Source: Gnomoniopsis sp. IMI 355080
Lineage: Eukaryota > Ascomycota > Sordariomycetes > Diaporthales > Gnomoniaceae
Assembly: GCA_027946555.1 (NCBI GenBank)
Contig: JAPEVC010000323.1
Span: 1 to 29,912, forward strand
Reading direction: 5' to 3'
Length of the DNA: 29,912 nt
The number at the start of each line of letters is the position of its first letter. Within the stretch, counting starts at the first letter, position 1. The notes beneath the pieces are model-generated. The model worked only from the letters and a program-made list of their open reading frames with translations, did not search any database and was not told the DNA's origin. Position numbers and translations under genes: made by a program. Positions 9,480 to 19,983 of the stretch are shown piece after piece.

Positions 9480-12185
9480 GATATAGATATACCTACAACT
9501 GCTGGCAGATAGGCAGATTAGGGAACTTGAAGTGTGAGCCTGAATATCGACTAATGACGACCACCCACGCGGCCACATTCATGGCCGTTGGCAAGTCACT
9601 CTATAGCTGAACGGCATTTTATCATCCCGTATTTTTCTATGCCTTCTATAGGTGCTGATGTCGTTAGTGGGCGCATAATTGTCAAATTTACCGTCGTTAG
9701 GGACTGTCCCGTAGACCGCGCCTCGGCTCTAGCTTCCATCACCGTGTTGCGGTGCATCTGTGGCGCCATTCACTGATTGTTCAGCCTGCTTCTGTATCCA
9801 TTCTAAAGCTTGGACCAGGGTAAAAGTATTTCTACTCGCTTCCCTGCCGCTAGACTTGATATGGCCTATATATCCCGTATCGGGATTTGCCTTTGTCGCA
9901 AATTGCTGCAGACACATGCTACCTACATAGTAGGTGGATTTCAAATTGGTCTGTCAGGAATTCCTTTGTTTTTTCGGAGGAGCACCTGGGCAATCGAGCA
10001 ACATAAGCTCAAATTGTAGCAACCGAGTTTCACAGTCCACAGAGGTATTGAATGACGTTGAGGTAGAATTGCTGGAAGAATTTTTTCACTTTCTGTCTCG
10101 CAAAAAATATGGGTAGGGGGCAAGATGCAATGAATTCCTACCCTGACGCATAACACGTCTTGTTTGAACCGAGAATCCGTCCATGTTGTTCGTTGGACAA
10201 ATTATCTTTGGCCAGGGCAAATATGACTTGTTAGCCCTGTCTATATCTCCTTGTTCCAAATGCAACAGGACGCCGCTGGACCCAAAGTCCGGCACGTGCT
10301 TTGATTCCACATGTTTCCGGGCTTATATCTTGCCCTCATTACTGCAACCTACTCTTACCCGACCACCAAATTGAGCCAAAGTCTTGTGCTGTCATTCTCG
10401 TGTGCATTGGCCTCGGTCTTCTCGAGAAGCTTGAATCATGCTTGCATCTCTGACGTCTTTCATGGTGTCGAGCTCCATAGACAAGGCTCTATGTCACTCG
10501 AGCATGCTAAGCATACCTAGTGTCTGCATAGGAGGTACCTAGAGAACTACCAGCCATCCTGCTAGTGTAGCAGAGCCGCTGATAATCAAGGCCTTAGCGC
10601 CGGAAGTTTAAACTCTGCTGGGACAGGGCCAGGCGGCATATCATCCCCGGGTCCGTAATTTTAGAAGTTTATCGGGTCTGAGAGTCCATATCCGGATGTA
10701 GGCGGCCAAGGCAACTTCAGTTCCGACTGGGAGCCGTACCAACATTCTCAATGCTCTCCCAATGCTACCATTATACTTTTTGACGAATAAAGATAACTGG
10801 ATGCGCGACTCATATAGTCTGGCTGATGATGCAGGCGGATGATTGATTAGCCAGTGACGCAAGAAACGTCCTGCTGTACGTCGACATGGAGTCCCAAGAC
10901 TGATGCCCTGGTGTCGTCGGATCCCAGTCAGTGGACTGTCTCAGTCTTCTGAAAGGCGCAATCACGGGTAAACTATCGTAGATCATTTCTGCAGGCCAAT
11001 ATGCAGAACATGATATTCAGAGTACAGTCTGGTTCAGAGAGAATCGTTCAGCTTACTAAGATGCGATTGGGCGTGGCCAAGCCAACAATGCGTCCTTTTT
11101 GGTAGGATCTGCGAGGGACTCAGGCTGTCGAATCTTGGAATGTGAGATAACACCGAGGCGTAGCCAGGCACGAGAACAGCCACGAGACTCGCGCAGTACG
11201 CCCGTGACAATCAACTTTAATGACTGCCCACTTGAAGAACTAAGTTCGGGTATATTGTAATTCATGGAAGGCAAGCTTCAGATATCACGCCTTATATAGG
11301 AAGTCTAAGTCTGTCTCGGCACGCTGCAAAGTGCAAGCGATAATGAACATGACAGCTGTCAACCAGATATCTGTCCTGGCTATTGATCTGCGAAGCACAA
11401 AGTCTGGTCTGCTCATGCAAAGGCCTTTCCGTCATGCGCCTTAGGAATGCAACGTACTCGGTCCAGTCGGCAACCTAGGGACCGGTCCTCGCAGTGTCGT
11501 AGTACGAGGGTGTCGTTTCAGCGTATCGGCCTGACAGGATGGCCCTTGTGCCATCTGACCCTGCGCTTGTCTCAGAAAATCCCCGACAGCTTACACGTTT
11601 TAGTTTCTGATACTAGCTCTCACAAAGTATCGCATCGTAAAGCGCTGCCATTGTGAAGGTGGTCAACAAATATATCGAATTGTTTTGCTCACTTAGGCTC
11701 GCTTAGAATCCAGAGTGCTTCGCTTGCGCTTGTTCTTTCTCCCATCGGCAACAATCGAGCAATAAACTGTTTCGCGGTCGTCGTAACACAATTCGCGACC
11801 GGCATCGACTCGTTCGGATCGCTTCCCTGATTCGCGAGACAACTTGGATTTCTGTGACGCGGAAGACAGCCGACTTGGTGCCGCACATCTGACGAGGTCT
11901 GGTTCCGTCCGTGCTTCAGACTCAACAGCTTTCCCAGACTCACTGCTCTCAAAACACTTGATTCGTGCCGAATGGAAGGCTGTGGTCCTTGCTCTATTAT
12001 AATCTCAAAGCCTTGCACTGGACCATAGCACACCTGAACGTTCACCGCATATCTCCAAGATTGCTACGCCGCACCAGTCCATAAACTCGCAAACTACGCT
12101 TAATACACAGCTCCGTGGAATTAGATCTCGCCGGTTTCCCAAGCATCTCCATGGCGATATCAGTGCAAGGACGGACAACCCGCAT

Positions 12186-12218
12186 ATGACGAGACGGTGT
12201 CTGTCTAGGAAGTTCTAG
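12186..12218 (+). promoter_or_regulatory. Ten-codon upstream ORF abutting the main start
   Basis: An ATG at 12186 opens MTRRCLSRKF and stops with TAG at 12216-12218. The next base begins the main ATG at 12219, in the same frame. If the transcript includes it, ribosomes would terminate directly beside the main start. This could favour or limit reinitiation, or allow stop readthrough to give an extended protein. Transcript ends are not visible. Confidence 0.45.
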
Positions 12219-14360
12219 ATGGCCACCCAGAACAATGAGCCCCTCACCGCCATCAGCAGTCGAGCCTCGCTCGTGGACGACCCCGAAGGCGATGCCCTTT
12301 CGAAACAAAAGCAGGATAAGCGCTCACGCCGGCGTGCCTGCCCCATCATAGCCCTTCTCGGTTTGCTGGTTCACCTTACAATCTCGGTCTCCGGTGCCGC
12401 CGTCAGTGTCCTGGTTGTCCACTTCAATTTACAAGCCTTTTCTGCGGGCATCTTTGACCTCGTCGCGCGAGTCTTGCTCTTCGTGGCGAGCTGTATGAGC
12501 ATCTTTTATGTTCTTATGCACGCCTTCGCAGCGCGGGAAAATTACATCAGAAGCCATGGCAGCCCACAGATCTTTGGCTACTTCACTGTGGCAGTGGCTG
12601 TGTTGGTTATGCGCCTAGGCGTACCAGTGTGGTTGGGAAGTGTAGCGCTCACAGCCGTTGTTGCGGCAATGAAAGGATTTTCTATTGTGGAGGGGCTGAA
12701 AGGTAATATAGTCTGGATCCAGCTGGCTATTTCTTCGCTGGGACTGTGAGTGTATCCCCATCGAGCGTTACATAGAATATGGCCCCTTAAGTCACTGGCA
12801 TCTGACTGTTGACGCAGGATCTCTTTAATACTAATGGTGGTCGTAACGGAGACCACGGAACGCCCATTTGCGACGTTATTATTTTCAAAATCGTCGTTCC
12901 TCAGAACGACCGCCATATCCTCCGGCAGGGTTGAAACCTTCGACCTCAGTGTGTCAAGGGCAGGCTATCGACCCGAGAGAAACGAAAGTGGCGAAGTCAA
13001 AGGCAATGGTATAATAAAGGTGGAATCGAAGCAAACGGGATTTGATAGGTCTACCATCAACACGCCCGAATCCCCAGATCTTGTCACCGCGGACAACCAG
13101 GAAGATACCATCAGGCCACTGGTCCGAGTGCGCAGCCAACTTATACCTACCCCTTTGGAAGCAGTCTTTACATCCGGGGATCCCCCTCTGGATGCCGAGG
13201 ACTCGCCGCGGAAGCTAGCATGGCACCCACGAAGAGAGTCGAGACATATACCGCAGAGGCCGCAGATCGCAACGGTCCCTGCCAGCGCTCGCCTCACTTC
13301 GATCCCGCGTCAACCATCAAGCGCAAGCCCACGGGCATCGTCACCACAACCCTCCTCTATCCACACCTTGTCGAGGCCCGAGCAGGACGAAACATCAACT
13401 GCATCTGATCCAGACACCGCAATGCCACCCTCGCCAGGGCTGGGAACACCAATCGAGTTTCCGACTAGCGAGCCTTTACGGATCGTCAATCCAGATGATG
13501 AGGATCCTGTGCAGCCACAAGAACCACCAACTTTGGCTAAGCTTCTCGGGCAACTATCAACACGGGCTGCGGCTCGTCGTAGAAACTCCCTACTTGTGCG
13601 TCAGGCGGAAGCAAAAGTTAGCCCGGCCGCGGATGAAGACACCACTCGAGCTGCGTCCCGAACTGACATGGCCGCCGTACTGTTTGACCAACCAGGTGAC
13701 TATATAGGCGAGGCGCCGGAAGATCCTGTGCAGCGCAGGAACTCCCTCCTGGTGCGCCAGGCTGACTTGGATGTGAGGAGGTCAATCTCGGTGTCCCGCA
13801 CTGGAGAGGTATCGGTATTTTCGCTCGACACGTCAACCGAGTTTGTTGAGATTCCTCGCCCGCCGGAGACAGCACGGCGAGCTATGACGGCAGTGGAAGA
13901 TGAACAAAGCTCTGGGCCCCCGCGTCTGGTAAGAAGTGCTACAACAGAGCCGCTGCTCGTCCGCAATTTCTCTCGGCCGGGCGCGCCTCGGCCGAGGACC
14001 GCAGGCGGCGAGGAAGACGCTACAGTCGACAGGGGGAGTTCAGAGGAACGGAGAGGGCGCGATGACATACGTGAGGAAAAACAAATGGCCAGGAGATCGA
14101 GGTCCTTACCCCCTGCCCGCCAGAACCGCGGCGCTACTGCAGGCGATGAGAGTCGTTTCAAGAGGAATAAGACTATGAGCGGCAGAAAGAAGGGCTCCCA
14201 ACCTCCCGCTACCCCTCGCTTCTCTCCATTCCCTAAAGCGCCCGTCGCGACCCCTCCCCTTGAGCTTGGCAAAGTGAAGGGACTGGGCCAAGGTTCGACA
14301 AGAAGGCGGGATGCGAGGATAGAGAGGTGGATGGACGAGGTGCCAGTTGGACAAGGCTGA
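12219..14360 (+). CDS. Four-helix membrane protein with long disordered tail
   Basis: Exons 12219-12745 and 12818-14360 encode 689 aa. The intron (12746-12817) has a GTGAGT donor, a CTGAC branch site at 12802 and a CAG acceptor; it joins LQLAISSLGL-type sequence to ISLILMVVV within one helix. Hydrophobic segments lie at about 42-68, 78-103, 118-150 and 163-185, after a basic RSRRRA stretch, which suggests both ends in the cytosol. This layout recalls MARVEL-like four-helix proteins, but no signature confirms it. Residues about 210-689 are Pro/Ser/Arg-rich and probably disordered. RRNSLLVRQA occurs at 430-439 and again at 482-491, each after a nearby DPVQ, as candidate basophilic-kinase or 14-3-3 sites. 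The function is unknown. Confidence 0.75.
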
Positions 14361-14377
14361 ACAGACGCAAAATGTAC

Positions 14378-14383
14378 AATAAA
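14378..14383 (+). terminator. AATAAA polyadenylation-type signal
   Basis: AATAAA lies 18 nt after the stop codon of the membrane-protein gene and fits a 3'-end processing signal. The cleavage site is not visible, and the short distance would give a very short 3' UTR. Confidence 0.4.
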
Positions 14384-15793
14384 TGCAGCAAAATATGCAG
14401 CATAACCCGTAGCTATTAATCACCTGTATGGGAGAAGTACGCAGTGTAATTGACAGCCGTTGAAGCGTCACATGAAATTCGCTTGAAGTGCGTTCTGAAA
14501 TCGATGTATGTGTAGAATGCGGTAAGTCAGGACTTTTGACGACACTGCCGACGTTCCTGACAGTAAATCGCAATTGCATACATACATTATGGGCAAACCT
14601 AGCACCTGTCTTCGGCAAACAGACCATCTACTTCATTGGATGGAAGTGCACCGTCCAGTACCTACGTATAGTCTAAGCTCGTTAGTCAGGTGCTGGTGTG
14701 ACGGAGATATTGGTGAAAATCTCTTTGGCTATGTAGAAGAGTACATCATGTGGACGTGTCAAAATTTCCCCTCTTTTGCTGGCTTCATGTCGGGCATGTG
14801 AAAATCCCAAGATCGAAGGTAAATGAGATCGTGTGCTATGTCTCAATCAGGCAATGAAAATCATGATGGCACACTACTCCGGGGGACTCGTACGTTGCCT
14901 CTGAACCTAAATTCGAAAAGGTTGTTTCTCAAGCATTACAGAATATGGTTCTACAATCACGTTGCGTTCAGATGAGTAGCTACACCACAGGAATGCGCAC
15001 TTCATCCTCGAATCCTAGGTCTACCTATATACTATATAGCTATCATTGTCTGAGTTTTGACCGTCACCAATTCCCCGATGCTAAGGAGCTTTACTTGTAG
15101 ACCTCGGGATGAAGTCTGGCCTGCACCAGGTGAGTAGGACGTAGTGGACAGACTGTATCGCAACGTTATGCTGCTCGAGAAGTGGGTGTGAAAGTAGACA
15201 TTAGAAACATCCTCTGTGGTTGCATTTGTGACTTCGAGTCGATTATCCCGTACAAGACCTTGAGGACGTCATGCAAGAAAATTAATCCTAGCTTGATAGA
15301 ACTCAATCTCAATTTCGACAATACCTTCTGGACTCGAAAAGTGCCCGATGTTGCACGGCACAAAGTTTTGACCTTGAATAAATGCATGTTTGTTTAAGGT
15401 TTCCTTGCGCATCGCCAACAGCAAAGAGCTTCAGATGAACGTTTACCAGTCGGGCATGCCCTTGGTGTCAAAGCAATTGATATGATATCGTCAACAACAA
15501 CAAGTCGCATGGTGTTCAAGTCCCCATGGGTCGCCATTTCGTTCCGAGATTCCCAAGCTCCCTCGGTCTCACATGTGAATTTAATGTAGACTGTAAGCCG
15601 AGTGGCTCACCCAGATATCTTGGATGGGCGGATAAGATCACGAATTATAACCACACACCTCCGCACACCTGACATATATGTCGCGAATTAATGGTCTGTC
15701 AGCTAGAATTAGACTTCGCTTACATGTACCCCACAAAGATCATCAGGGCTACAAGAAGTCTAATTTTGAGGCTATGACAGCTTCTCGCTCATA

Positions 15794-15815
15794 CCTACCT
15801 ACCTAGGTAGGTAGG
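15794..15815. repeat. Expanded CCTAGG palindrome (22 bp)
   Basis: A perfect 22-bp palindrome made of three CCTA-type units, then three mirrored TAGG units, around a central CCTAGG. It contains the exact TACCTAGGTA at 15800-15809 and looks like growth of the dispersed motif by 4-bp slippage. Confidence 0.85.
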
Positions 15816-15905
15816 GCTCGGGTCACTTCAGAGTCCAAGTCAAAAGCTGAGAACAGACGGAGAGCGATAGTGCTATGCCACGTCTGTTTACAAATGCGAA
15901 TACCC

Positions 15906-15914
15906 ACCTAGGTA
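15906..15914. repeat. ACCTAGGTA near-copy
   Basis: ACCTAGGTA followed by another GGTAG unit, about 100 bp from the 22-bp palindrome. Its left flank is C instead of T. Confidence 0.8.
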
Positions 15915-16274
15915 GGTAGTGGAGAATGATGGTCCGTCTGCGATACGATGTGATAAGCACGCCAGACTTCGTGATAGTAACTGTAGACTGGCATTGCACT
16001 CTAAGTGAAGAAGACAAACAACATAAGAATCATGGATAGATAGTGATAATGCACCTATTTCCCGTCCAACTGGGCCTCAAGACCCCTGCTCGCAATCTAT
16101 ACCACTCGTACAGAGCGCAATACGGATATATGCTCCAAACCGAAATGAACCCTGTCTTGAAATCTTCGAGGCAGGATGTACTTGGCCCCAAGTTGTGGTC
16201 GTCCCCACCTCGTTTGAGGGCTATGACTACATGATCCCAACTGAAAAGATATTCAATGCCGATACTTATGGATA

Positions 16275-16302
16275 TACCTAGGTAGCGTGGGCGGTACCTA
16301 GG
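16275..16302. repeat. Paired TACCTAGG copies
   Basis: An exact TACCTAGGTA at 16275-16284 is followed by a partial TACCTAGG at 16295-16302. Confidence 0.8.
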
Positions 16303-16647
16303 ATTATCGTTTCTTGAACTTGTGGACTAACATGTGGGGGCCCACAATTTTTATGGTGAGCGTCTCTCCTATTCGGTCTACATTCATGGAAATCGCCCGT
16401 GCACCTGGACTAGCCGCTCTACACGGCGTCACTAATAGTGATCAGAGCACTGGAGTAACTGATGCTCAAGCCGCGGGACAAAGACCTTGTCGCCCACGTG
16501 GTAGCACATAGTAACGCCACCTACTGAGGCGACCAGGCAATCAAACCTAATTTTCTCAGGTTTTGGATATGGGTTCCATAGCGAATCGCGATTGACCGCC
16601 CCTTTCTTACCATAGTAATATTGCCTATCATTTAGTCAAGGTAAGCA

Positions 16648-16653
16648 TATAAA
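16648..16653 (+). promoter_or_regulatory. TATA box of the FAD oxidase gene
   Basis: An exact TATAAA lies about 150 bp before the ATG at 16802, with no ATG in between. It fits a core promoter for the secreted oxidase. Confidence 0.45.
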
Positions 16654-16801
16654 GCAAGTAGTTCAGCACTGCCTTGCCACATATTGAATTTGTGTCTAAT
16701 TGCACCGAGTCCCAAATCCTTTCCGCGAACCAAAACTTTGTTAGTGTCAACCTTGTTGAATATAGCCAGTTTGCCGTTATTACATTCATTCAGTGTAAAT
16801 A

Positions 16802-18862
16802 ATGGTGTGGCTGTCCACTGGCTGTGTTGCCGTCGGTGCAGCCTTGTTAGCAGGGCTCGCTGCCTCCCAGGAAGCGGAAGCTGCCGCTGCATGCTCAGAG
16901 ATACAGAGCCAATTATCCAGCTCTGTGACAGTCATGACAAATCAGCGTACGTTGAAGCCAGCTCAAGTCAAAGCAGACTTGTCTTTGATGAAGTGATGCC
17001 ATCATCGTGTCATACTTGGAATGTTACTAATTTTGCCCCCAGTCAGTCCGGATTTCAATTCGGCAACTTATCATTGGTTTTTTGTATCATCGAGCCAGAC
17101 TCCGAGTTGTGTGGTCCAAGTGAGCTCGCAACAAGATGTTGCTGCCATTGTAAGTAGGAAGGAGAGTTTGATCGCCTCTGTCTCTACCTCAAACTTGGAC
17201 ACCCCCATCTTTGGCTAAACAACAAATAGATGCAAACAATTTCCAAATATCGGGTTCCATGGGCTATCAAGAGTGGCGGACATACTTCAAATCCTGGATT
17301 CTCGAGCACAACAGGCGTTCACATATCCATTGCGAATTTGAACCAGGTCACCTTGTCTCCTGACAAGTCAACCGTGGAGATTGGATTTGGACAGGTAAGC
17401 TATCGATTTGACATGGTTTCATTTCCCTCGCCGGACAAGTCAGAAAACCCAGCTGAAATGTACCTATCTAGACTTGGTCCGATGTATACGACGCGTTGGA
17501 CGGTAGCGGAGTCAACGTTGTCGGTGGGCGTACAGCCGGCCCTGGAATTGGCGGGTTTACGCTGGGTGGGGGATATTCTTGGTGAGTTTCAATGTGCATT
17601 GCGTTTCTATCGTTCTGCATTGTAGGCATTGAGGCTGACTTTCTTATGTTGTAGGAAAACCAACCAATATGGTCTAACTAGCGATAATGTCAAGCTTTAC
17701 AATGTCGTCCTATTTGTACGCAAGATGATCTCAGCCGCATCAACTGATATTAAAGCATTGACTGACACTTGACGTCCTCAAGAATGGCACAATCACTACT
17801 GCTTCTGCCGATAACAATCCTGACCTATTTTGGGCACTTCAAGGTGGTCTGAACAAGTTCGGAATTGTCACTTCAGCGGAATTTTACACACATCCGCAGA
17901 CAGACCAAATATACGTGCGTCGTTATCCGTCCTCCTTTGTCGCAATCCTGCTGGCTTACAAGTATGATTCAAACAGGGCGGAATCGTTGTTTACTCGAGT
18001 GATAATCTCGAGCAGGTCATAGCAGCAACTCAAAATTTTGCAGACGTGAATACCGATCCAAAGGCTCAGTTGATCACGACTCTAAACGCAACGCCCCTCG
18101 GCAATTTGAATTTTGTAATCTTCTATTATGATGGCCCGGATCCTGGGAGCGCCTTCTCCATGTTCGACGGAATCGATAGCACCATCAATTTGGCCACTAC
18201 ACAGAAATTCTCCACCTTCATCTCGATAGTGAACTCTGAGATTGAGGCGACGCCGCGTGGTTCATTCAACACGCTGCCGACAACGAAGACAACGACAGCA
18301 TTTCTAACCGCAATCGCAAATCAGACCAAGGTGAGTCTCAAATTAATACATGGAAGGCATAGAATCCATTCACAATTGGAGCTAAATCTCAACAGGCGCT
18401 GGTAGACGTCGTGGGCAACTACAGCGGGATTCTATTAAGCTACGATATTGAGCCTTTCCTCAATTATGGCCAACACGCCAGGGACAGCGCTTTTCCACAT
18501 GCTGAATCTGTACTCCCGGTAAGCATATATATACGTTGTCAATGTCCTCTACCTAGGTAGTTTTGATGCGTCTTTGACTGATTCGAACAATATAGCTCAA
18601 TCTATACTTCTCATGGATCGAGGAAGACGATGATCAATATTGGTTATCGGCCATGGCCTCATACGTGGACCAATTGAAGCAAGTAGCCATCTCTGAAGGG
18701 ATATACAACGAGTCTGCGCCGTTATACCCCAACTACTCTCCATCAACAGCAAATCTGGACCAGTTGTACACGCCGGCCAACGCAGCCAAGTTGCGACAAG
18801 TTCGCAGTGCATACGATCCAGACCTGGTCGGTGACTTGGCTGGTGGGTTCTCCTTCAACTAA
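16802..18862 (+). CDS. Secreted FAD-linked oxidoreductase (VAO/PCMH fold, BBE-like)
   Basis: Nine exons encode 487 aa: 16802-16946, 17043-17149, 17230-17394, 17472-17581, 17655-17715, 17783-17914, 17977-18330, 18396-18518 and 18596-18862. All junctions keep frame and rebuild family sequence; the fifth intron uses an AAG acceptor and is the least certain. A signal peptide covers about residues 1-25. The FAD-binding PCMH domain shows WAIKSGGHTSNPGF, with His102 as the likely 8-alpha-histidyl FAD attachment site, and GGRTAGPGIGGFTLGGGYSW from about 157. Ala stands where bicovalent BBE-type enzymes have the second flavin-linking Cys, so single attachment is expected. LFWALQGGLNKFGIVT is the usual downstream block, and the C-terminus (YDPDLVGDLAGGFSFN) resembles the BBE end. 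Such enzymes oxidise sugars or secondary metabolites with O2; the substrate is unknown. The length is normal. Confidence 0.88.
18550..18559. repeat. TACCTAGGTA palindrome inside an intron
   Basis: Exact copy of the palindrome within the last intron (18519-18595) of the FAD oxidase, between donor and branch region. It is the only copy inside a gene, and it is spliced out. Confidence 0.85.
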
Positions 18863-19638
18863 AGAGCATCCAGCCACCTAAAGAGCAGTTACTTCGCCAT
18901 GACCCATAGAATCATCCGAAAATTGAACAACCCTGCATGTAGTGACGGATGGCATAGCCAGCCGCTTTGGCTGTTCCGCAAGGTATCAGGGGTATCGTCA
19001 TATCATGGCTTGTCTCTTATCAGATAACTAGCTCATCTGGCTCAAACTTGTATGATGCTCGGAGTCTTTTCTCTTCGTGTACATACCACTTTTGAAATGG
19101 TCCCGCGGCTTTCCCATGTTGGACTCCTTCATACCTGCAACAAATCAACCCGTCTCATTAACAGCAGACTTTTTCAGACACATTCACTTGTCCTCGCGCA
19201 ATTATATCAGACAGTTTCTCCACATGCCTGTACGCGGGACTGGAAAGGGTCCGAAAGACTGCCAATTGGTTACGTTCGTCGAGTTTCTGCATTCTTTTTG
19301 TGCCTTCTCGAGCGAAGGCAGGGTATTCTGCCACCTGGAGTCACACTCGGTCAGGGAAAGCGACCAAAAGTCTTGTACGGACGTAGAGGGCCACTCCAAA
19401 GGGGAAGGTCTAGGGCTCTGTAGGAAGATACGAAGCTTAGATACAAGCAACAGTTGCCCGCTCAAGCAGCTATTATGCAGTAGAGTGCCATTTGATGTCT
19501 TGGCATTCACCGGCATCGCCAGGGGGGGTATAACCCAAGGACGAGTCAGCTGGGACGAACCAACACGTGAAGCGACTGCACGCCAAGACTGAGCGTCCAC
19601 AGAATCGGTAAGCGAGCCGAGACGACCACCCCGCTTCT

Positions 19639-19761
19639 TTATCTGTGCTCGCACAGAATCCACACAAGCGGATGATCCTGTTTTGTAGCGCGGTTGAAGC
19701 CGATGATAAAGATGATACTAGCCCAGATGAGGGAGGTGAGGATGGCATATGCCTTCTGCAT
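19639..19761 (-). CDS. Possible small membrane peptide or first exon
   Basis: On the minus strand, ATG at 19761 to TAA at 19639 codes 40 aa, starting MQKAYAILTSLIWASIIFI and continuing to CEHR. The first 22 residues are a hydrophobic helix or signal anchor, and most codons end in C, as in real genes here. It may be a microprotein, or exon 1 of a gene running left: the other minus frame down to 19473 reads coding-like (WFVPADSSLGYTPPGDAGEC), but I found no splice pair that joins the two in phase. It is divergent from the nuclease gene. This is a weak call. Confidence 0.2.
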   Translation of the reverse strand: MQKAYAILTSLIWASIIFIIGFNRATKQDHPLVWILCEHR

Positions 19762-19865
19762 TGCAATGAGGCTCGAGGGTTCGCATTGCGACGTCAATGT
19801 CGGCCATAAATCCCCGACCGGCCAGCACAGACCGTCTATTGGATAGCGGTCAAGATCGCGCACAA

Positions 19866-19871
19866 TATAAA
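19866..19871 (+). promoter_or_regulatory. TATA box of the S1/P1 nuclease gene
   Basis: An exact TATAAA lies 113 bp before the ATG at 19984. The leader contains no other ATG, supporting that start. Confidence 0.5.
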
Positions 19872-19983
19872 GAGACTAGGACAATCTCATTTAGTCAACG
19901 CCAAGCTTTTCTTCCCTATTATAAGACAGCCCCGGACTACTATCTGATATTTGCCACACTCAAAAGGAACCTGAAAAGACAAT

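Larger units (their letters stand above)
8143..12218. other. 4 kb intergenic region with few coding signals
   Basis: Apart from the weak minus-strand candidate at 8748-9216, I find no frame with a domain or convincing splice chain. The frames between 9390 and 12045 are short and lack bias. A near-copy of the CCTAGG motif is at 8367. The right end carries the leader and the short upstream ORF of the membrane-protein gene. This could hold a regulatory region, an unannotated non-coding RNA or decayed sequence; nothing distinguishes these. Confidence 0.5.
14361..16801. other. Intergenic region before the FAD oxidase
   Basis: No supported gene; the open frames (up to 75 codons) show no domain. 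It holds the densest group of the CCTAGG palindromes (15794-15815, 15906-15914, 16275-16284 and a partial at 16295), a poly(A)-type signal at its left end and a TATA box at its right end. Confidence 0.55.
18863..19983. other. Intergenic region between FAD oxidase and nuclease
   Basis: Long open frames cross 19052-19663 on both strands (up to 171 codons), but none has a domain or biased codons. A minus-strand stretch at 19639-19761 codes a membrane-like peptide and is listed separately. The right end holds the nuclease TATA box and an ATG-free leader. Confidence 0.5.

Noticed and set aside
13700..14272. 190-codon minus-strand frame
   Set aside because: It is an antisense shadow of the Arg/Ser/Pro-rich tail of the membrane protein; the repeat pattern and splice join support the plus strand.
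15780..16310. Cluster of palindromes considered as a CRISPR-like array or MITE
   Set aside because: The units are 8-22 bp with no regular spacing, no unique spacers, no terminal inverted repeats and no target-site duplication, and the host is eukaryotic.
19052..19663. Long frames on both strands (171 and 153 codons) in the same place
   Set aside because: Both strands are open without codon bias or domain. The minus frame could be spliced to the small membrane peptide in phase, but the result has no recognisable composition. Kept only as a note.
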